Positions 6,297 through 9,238 of a stretch of DNA of 9,238 bases are shown one piece after another (the first letter of the stretch is position 1; every line of letters starts with the position of its first letter). Source of the DNA: NIC37A-2 sp050289625 (GTDB lineage: Bacteria; Myxococcota_A; Polyangia; Polyangiales; Polyangiaceae). Made by a program: the position numbers and the translations under genes. The notes under the pieces were generated by a model. That model was given only the letters and a program-made list of their open reading frames with translations. It did no database searches and had not been told where the DNA came from. The stretch spans positions 1-9,238 of the forward strand of contig JBNKGC010000221.1 of the NCBI GenBank assembly GCA_050289625.1, given 5' to 3'.

Positions 6297-8975
6297 TCAG
6301 CTCCCGCCCACAGCGCCGTAGATGGACTCGATCGCTTCGTCGAGCTTGGACACGTCGGTCCCGCCCGCCTGGGCCATGTCGGGGCGCCCGCCCCCGGAGC
6401 CGCCGACCTGCGCGGCGACGGGGCGGATCAGGTCGCCCGCCTTGAAGCGATCGGTGAGCGCCTTCGAAACCGTAGCCACCAGTTGAGCCTTGCCGCCGCT
6501 CTCGGAGCCAACCAGGACGATGCTGTCGCCGAGCTTGTCGCGCAGCTGTTCGGCGAGCTCACGCAGGGCGCCCCGATCGGTGACCTCCGTGCGGAGACCG
6601 AGCACCTTGACGCCCGACACTTCGCGCGCCTTCTGCAGCATCGAGTCGATGCCGCCGCTGCCGCCTCCTTCGAGGAGCTTCTTCTGTAGGGCTTCGATTT
6701 CCTTCTCGAGGCTGCGTTGCTTTTCGACGAGCCGGCCCACTTTCTCGGTGAGCTGATCCGGGCTCGCCTTGGCGGCGCGCGCGGCCTCGGCGATCGTGTT
6801 CTGCAGGTCACGCACGTAGGCGATGGAGCCTTCTCCGGTGGTCGCGATCAAACGGCGCACGCCAGCGGCAACGCCTTGCTCACTCACGATCTTGAACAGG
6901 CCGATGTCGCCCGTCGCCCGCGCGTGGGTACCGCCGCAGAGCTCGGTGGAAGGACCCATCGTCAGCATGCGCACGACGTCGCCGTACTTCTCTTCGAAGA
7001 TCATCATCGCGCCGCGCTCGCGAGCTTGCTCCATGGAGAGCACCTCGGTGCGGATGGGAGCGTTCGCAAGCACCTGGCCGTTCACCAGGAGCTCGATCTG
7101 CTCGATCTGCTCCGGGCTCAGAGGCTGGTTGTGGGTGAAGTCGAAGCGCAGGCGCTCGGGTCCGACCAGGGAGCCCTTCTGCTGAGCATGGGCGCCCAGC
7201 ACCTCGCGGAGCGCCCAGTGCAAGAGGTGCGTCGCCGAGTGGTTGCGGCGGGTGCTTTCGCGCCGCTTCTCGTCGACCTCGAGAGTGACTTCATCACCCA
7301 CGGCGAGCGCGCCGGACTCCACGGTACCCCGGTGCACGAAGACCCCTGCCACGGGCTTCAGGGTGTCGCTCACCGAAGCTGTGCTGTCGCCCGAGGTGAT
7401 GCGACCCTGATCGCCGATCTGGCCGCCAGATTCGCCATAAAACGGAGTTCGCTCGACGACGATCTCGACCTCGTCGCCCGCCTCGACGCGCTCGACGAGA
7501 CCGCCGCCCTTCACCAGCGCGACAATCTTCGAGCGATCCGCATCGCGGTCGTACCCCGTGAAGCGCACCTCGCCGCCGGGCACCTTCGCCAAGGCTTCGC
7601 GGTACACGCCTTCCACCGCCTGCTCGACGCCCTTGAACTCACTGCGCTTGCGAGCCTCTTCGAGGGCGGCTTCGTAGCCGGCCGTGTCCACTTCGACGCC
7701 CCGCTCCCGGCAGATGACCTCCGTCAGATCGACGGGGAATCCGTAGGTGTCGTAGAGCTTGAAGGCATCTCCGCCGTCGAGCACGTTCTTCCCCTCGCTC
7801 GCGAGCTCGTCGAAACGTTCTTCGAGCAGGGTGAGACCTCGCTCCACCGTTTGACGGAAGCGCACCTCTTCGGCTTCGGTCACGCTGGCGATGAGATCGG
7901 CGCGCTCCCGGAGCTCGGGGTACTGCTCGCCCATCGTGTCGACCACCCGCGCGGCCACCTCGTGAAGGAAGGGCTGCGTGATGCCGAGCCGGTGTCCATG
8001 ACGCACCGCACGGCGCATCACCCGGCGCAGCACGTACTCGCGCCCGGTGCGGTCCGGCATCACGCCCTCGGCGATGAGAAACGCGGTCGTTCGCGCGTGG
8101 TCGGCGATGACCCGCATGCTCACGTCGTCGTCGGCCATCGTGCCGCCGTAGGGCTTCTGGGCGATGCGAGCTGTCTCGTCCACGAGGCCGCGCAGGAGAT
8201 CGACTTCATAGTTGCTCGTTTTGCCCTGCACCACGCTCGCCAGGCGCTCGAGTCCCGCGCCGGTGTCGATGCTCGGCTTAGGGAGCGGGGCAAGCTTCGC
8301 CTGGCCCCCTTCGAGGCTGCGCTCGAACTGCATGAAGACCAGGTTCCAGATCTCCATCCAGCCACTGCCGTCAGGCGCTTGCCCGTCGTGAAACGTTGCC
8401 GGATCCGGATTCGGGCCGCTGTAGAAGAAGATTTCGCTGCACGGGCCGCACGGGCCGGTGTCGCCCATCTGCCAGAAGTTGTCGTCCATCCCGAGGGCGA
8501 GGATGCGGTCGTCACCGAAGCCGCTCACCTTCTTCCAGAGGTCACGCGCGGTCTCGTCCATCGCCACGTCGTCTCCTCCCTTGAAGTAGGTGAAGACCAT
8601 GCGCTCCGTCGGGAGCCCGAGATCCTTGGTGAGGAAATCCCACGCGTAGACGATGGCTTCTTCCTTGAAGTAGTCGCCGAAGCTGAAGTTCCCCAGCATC
8701 TCGAAGAACGTCTGGTGCCGCGGCGACGGCCCAACCTCCTCGAGGTCGTTGTGCTTGCCGCTGATGCGGATGCACTTTTGGCTCGAGGTGGCGCGCGAAT
8801 AGGGGCGCGTCTCTTTGCCTGTGAACACATCCTTGAAAGGCACCATCCCGGCGTTGTTGAACATCAACGTCGGGTCGTTCTGAGGCAGCACGGAGGCGCT
8901 CTTCACGACCTCGTGGCCGTTTCGACGGAAGAAGTCCAAAAACGCTTGGCGGATCTCGGAAGTGGTCTTGTCCAT
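6297..8975 (-). CDS. alaS: Alanyl-tRNA synthetase
   Basis: The product is 892 aa, close to the 876 aa of E. coli AlaRS. It charges tRNA-Ala with alanine using ATP and clears mischarged Ser and Gly. The N-terminus EIRQAFLDFFRRNGHEVV matches the family start, which fixes the ATG at 8975-8973 although no clear ribosome binding site precedes it. Class II catalytic motifs are visible: RATSSQKCIR (61-70) with HQTFFEMLGNFSFGDYFK (87-104), and the motif 3 region SIDTGAGLERLA (235-246). The GDTGPCGPCSEI segment (171-182) is also typical. The editing domain has both zinc-ligand pairs, HSATH (579-583) and CGGTH (680-684). A coiled-coil-like stretch with a Gly-rich break (about 740-775) leads to the C-Ala (DHHA1) domain with GGSGGGRPDMAQAGG (858-872). 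All domains are intact. The frame stays open 56 codons upstream with ATGs at 9143, 9137 and 9029, so an N-terminal extension cannot be fully excluded. The acetyltransferase gene follows 6 bases after the stop. Confidence 0.97.
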   Translation of the reverse strand: MDKTTSEIRQAFLDFFRRNGHEVVKSASVLPQNDPTLMFNNAGMVPFKDVFTGKETRPYSRATSSQKCIRISGKHNDLEEVGPSPRHQTFFEMLGNFSFGDYFKEEAIVYAWDFLTKDLGLPTERMVFTYFKGGDDVAMDETARDLWKKVSGFGDDRILALGMDDNFWQMGDTGPCGPCSEIFFYSGPNPDPATFHDGQAPDGSGWMEIWNLVFMQFERSLEGGQAKLAPLPKPSIDTGAGLERLASVVQGKTSNYEVDLLRGLVDETARIAQKPYGGTMADDDVSMRVIADHARTTAFLIAEGVMPDRTGREYVLRRVMRRAVRHGHRLGITQPFLHEVAARVVDTMGEQYPELRERADLIASVTEAEEVRFRQTVERGLTLLEERFDELASEGKNVLDGGDAFKLYDTYGFPVDLTEVICRERGVEVDTAGYEAALEEARKRSEFKGVEQAVEGVYREALAKVPGGEVRFTGYDRDADRSKIVALVKGGGLVERVEAGDEVEIVVERTPFYGESGGQIGDQGRITSGDSTASVSDTLKPVAGVFVHRGTVESGALAVGDEVTLEVDEKRRESTRRNHSATHLLHWALREVLGAHAQQKGSLVGPERLRFDFTHNQPLSPEQIEQIELLVNGQVLANAPIRTEVLSMEQARERGAMMIFEEKYGDVVRMLTMGPSTELCGGTHARATGDIGLFKIVSEQGVAAGVRRLIATTGEGSIAYVRDLQNTIAEAARAAKASPDQLTEKVGRLVEKQRSLEKEIEALQKKLLEGGGSGGIDSMLQKAREVSGVKVLGLRTEVTDRGALRELAEQLRDKLGDSIVLVGSESGGKAQLVATVSKALTDRFKAGDLIRPVAAQVGGSGGGRPDMAQAGGTDVSKLDEAIESIYGAVGGS

Positions 8976-8976
8976 G

Positions 8977-8996
8977 GTGAATTCGGCTCGGTCACC
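8977..8996. repeat. Near-direct repeat, copy A, at the alaS start
   Basis: GTGAATTCGGC-N4-TCACC, adjacent to the alaS ATG. The same layout recurs at 9189-9208, with 16 of 20 bases identical. The ends GTGA and TCAC are inverted repeats of each other. Role unknown. Confidence 0.5.
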
Positions 8997-9026
8997 GAGC
9001 AGGGGCTCGGGGCGGTGCTGCTCGGT
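8986..9026 (-). promoter_or_regulatory. alaS leader with competing inverted repeats next to the start codon
   Basis: GCTCGGTCACCGAGC at 8986-9000 is a perfect 7+1+7 palindrome, 10 bases upstream of the alaS ATG. Its inner half also belongs to a second pairing: 8994-9002 with 9018-9026, a 9-bp stem with a 15-base loop. In the mRNA the central strand can pair with either the upstream or the downstream strand, so two exclusive folds are possible. E. coli AlaRS is known to repress its own gene through a palindrome at its promoter; whether this site works that way, or as an RNA switch, is inference. Confidence 0.4.
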
Positions 9027-9156
9027 CATTGCTGCCCGGTCGGAAGCCCCAGGCCGAGCTCCGGAGAGGCGTCTTTGGGCAAGGCCGTGGGCGTTCGACG
9101 AGCGCGGTGGCTCATTTAGCACCTTTCGGCCGTCCATGCGCATCCAGCTGGTTTTA

Positions 9157-9176
9157 GGGGGGCGGACCCGCCCCCC
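9157..9176. repeat. GC-rich inverted repeat upstream of alaS
   Basis: GGGGGGCG (9157-9164) and CGCCCCCC (9169-9176) form a perfect 8-bp stem around GACC. In the alaS direction it is followed by TAAAA, not a T-run, so it is not a normal terminator for leftward transcripts. It may be a 5'-leader hairpin or part of a dispersed intergenic repeat. Confidence 0.55.
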
Positions 9177-9181
9177 TCGTC

Positions 9182-9208
9182 GGCCGAAGTGAATTCGGCC
9201 TCCTCACC
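9182..9208. repeat. Second inverted repeat, containing copy B of the direct repeat
   Basis: GGCCGAA (9182-9188) and TTCGGCC (9194-9200) form a 7-bp stem with loop GTGAA, 5 bases from the previous hairpin. It overlaps copy B of GTGAATTCGGC-N4-TCACC (9189-9208). Two adjacent hairpins in a non-coding stretch resemble a REP-like or leader structure. Confidence 0.5.
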
Positions 9209-9238
9209 CCACGGTCCCGCTGCGCTCCGGCGCCTCCC

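Larger units (their letters stand above)
8976..9238 (-). other. Non-coding region upstream of alaS
   Basis: 263 bases up to the window edge without a convincing gene on either strand. It holds the inverted and direct repeats listed separately. No clear -35/-10 pair was found. The alaS frame is open up to 9143, but that stretch has no similarity I recognise to AlaRS N-termini. Confidence 0.5.

Noticed and set aside
6717..9119. An 800-codon open frame on the plus strand opposite alaS
   Set aside because: It is a mirror of alaS codon bias. alaS itself is unmistakable and the antisense product shows no recognisable domain.
8976..9143. N-terminal extension of AlaRS from ATG at 9143, 9137 or 9029
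   Set aside because: AlaRS families begin at the equivalent of 8975, and the extra residues look like random GC-rich translation. Kept only as an alternative because no start has a good ribosome binding site.
9151..9176. TTTTA plus the GC hairpin as an intrinsic terminator
   Set aside because: The T-run lies on the wrong side of the stem for rightward transcripts, and leftward transcripts see TAAAA after the stem.
8976..9238. A T-box or amino-acid riboswitch controlling alaS
   Set aside because: No T-box consensus, specifier loop or terminator/antiterminator with a T-run could be found.

Overview
The window is high-GC, densely coded bacterial chromosome. It resembles a myxobacterium (Myxococcota, perhaps Polyangia). 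The pointers are G/C-ending codons, several large Cys-rich lipoproteins with Gly/Ser/Thr-rich linkers, and a C-G-D-G-x-D-N-D-G-D-G acidic metal-binding motif of the kind common in secreted myxobacterial proteins. This placement is inference; there is no marker gene other than alaS and no database search was possible.

Layout, left to right. (1) Positions 1-1773, minus strand: a tightly spaced lipoprotein pair. The upstream gene (199-1773) encodes a lipoprotein with three thioredoxin-fold-like segments, two of them GILT-like, and one acidic metal-binding loop. Five bases after its stop begins a second lipoprotein gene (193 to 1), cut off by the window edge. (2) 1984-3387, minus: a PaaK/CapK-type adenylate-forming ligase. 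(3) 3388-3561: a short divergent promoter region. (4) 3562-5499, plus: a 645-aa lipoprotein whose 60 mature Cys, besides the lipidated one, parse into ten consecutive six-Cys modules. (5) 5500-5675: convergent intergenic region with a very strong hairpin. (6) 5676-8975, minus: alaS (alanyl-tRNA synthetase), followed six bases later by a RimJ/RimL-like GNAT acetyltransferase with a GTG start, probably co-transcribed. (7) 8976-9238: the alaS leader, rich in inverted and direct repeats and without a recognisable gene.

Housekeeping (alaS and its GNAT partner) sits at the right. Accessory envelope functions sit at the left: three lipoproteins, two of them dominated by cysteine chemistry. The most unusual items are the ten-module disulfide-rich lipoprotein, the GILT-like lipoprotein whose second GILT copy has lost its active-site Cys, and the competing inverted repeats just upstream of the alaS start codon. 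No mobile element, CRISPR array, tRNA or rRNA gene was recognised.
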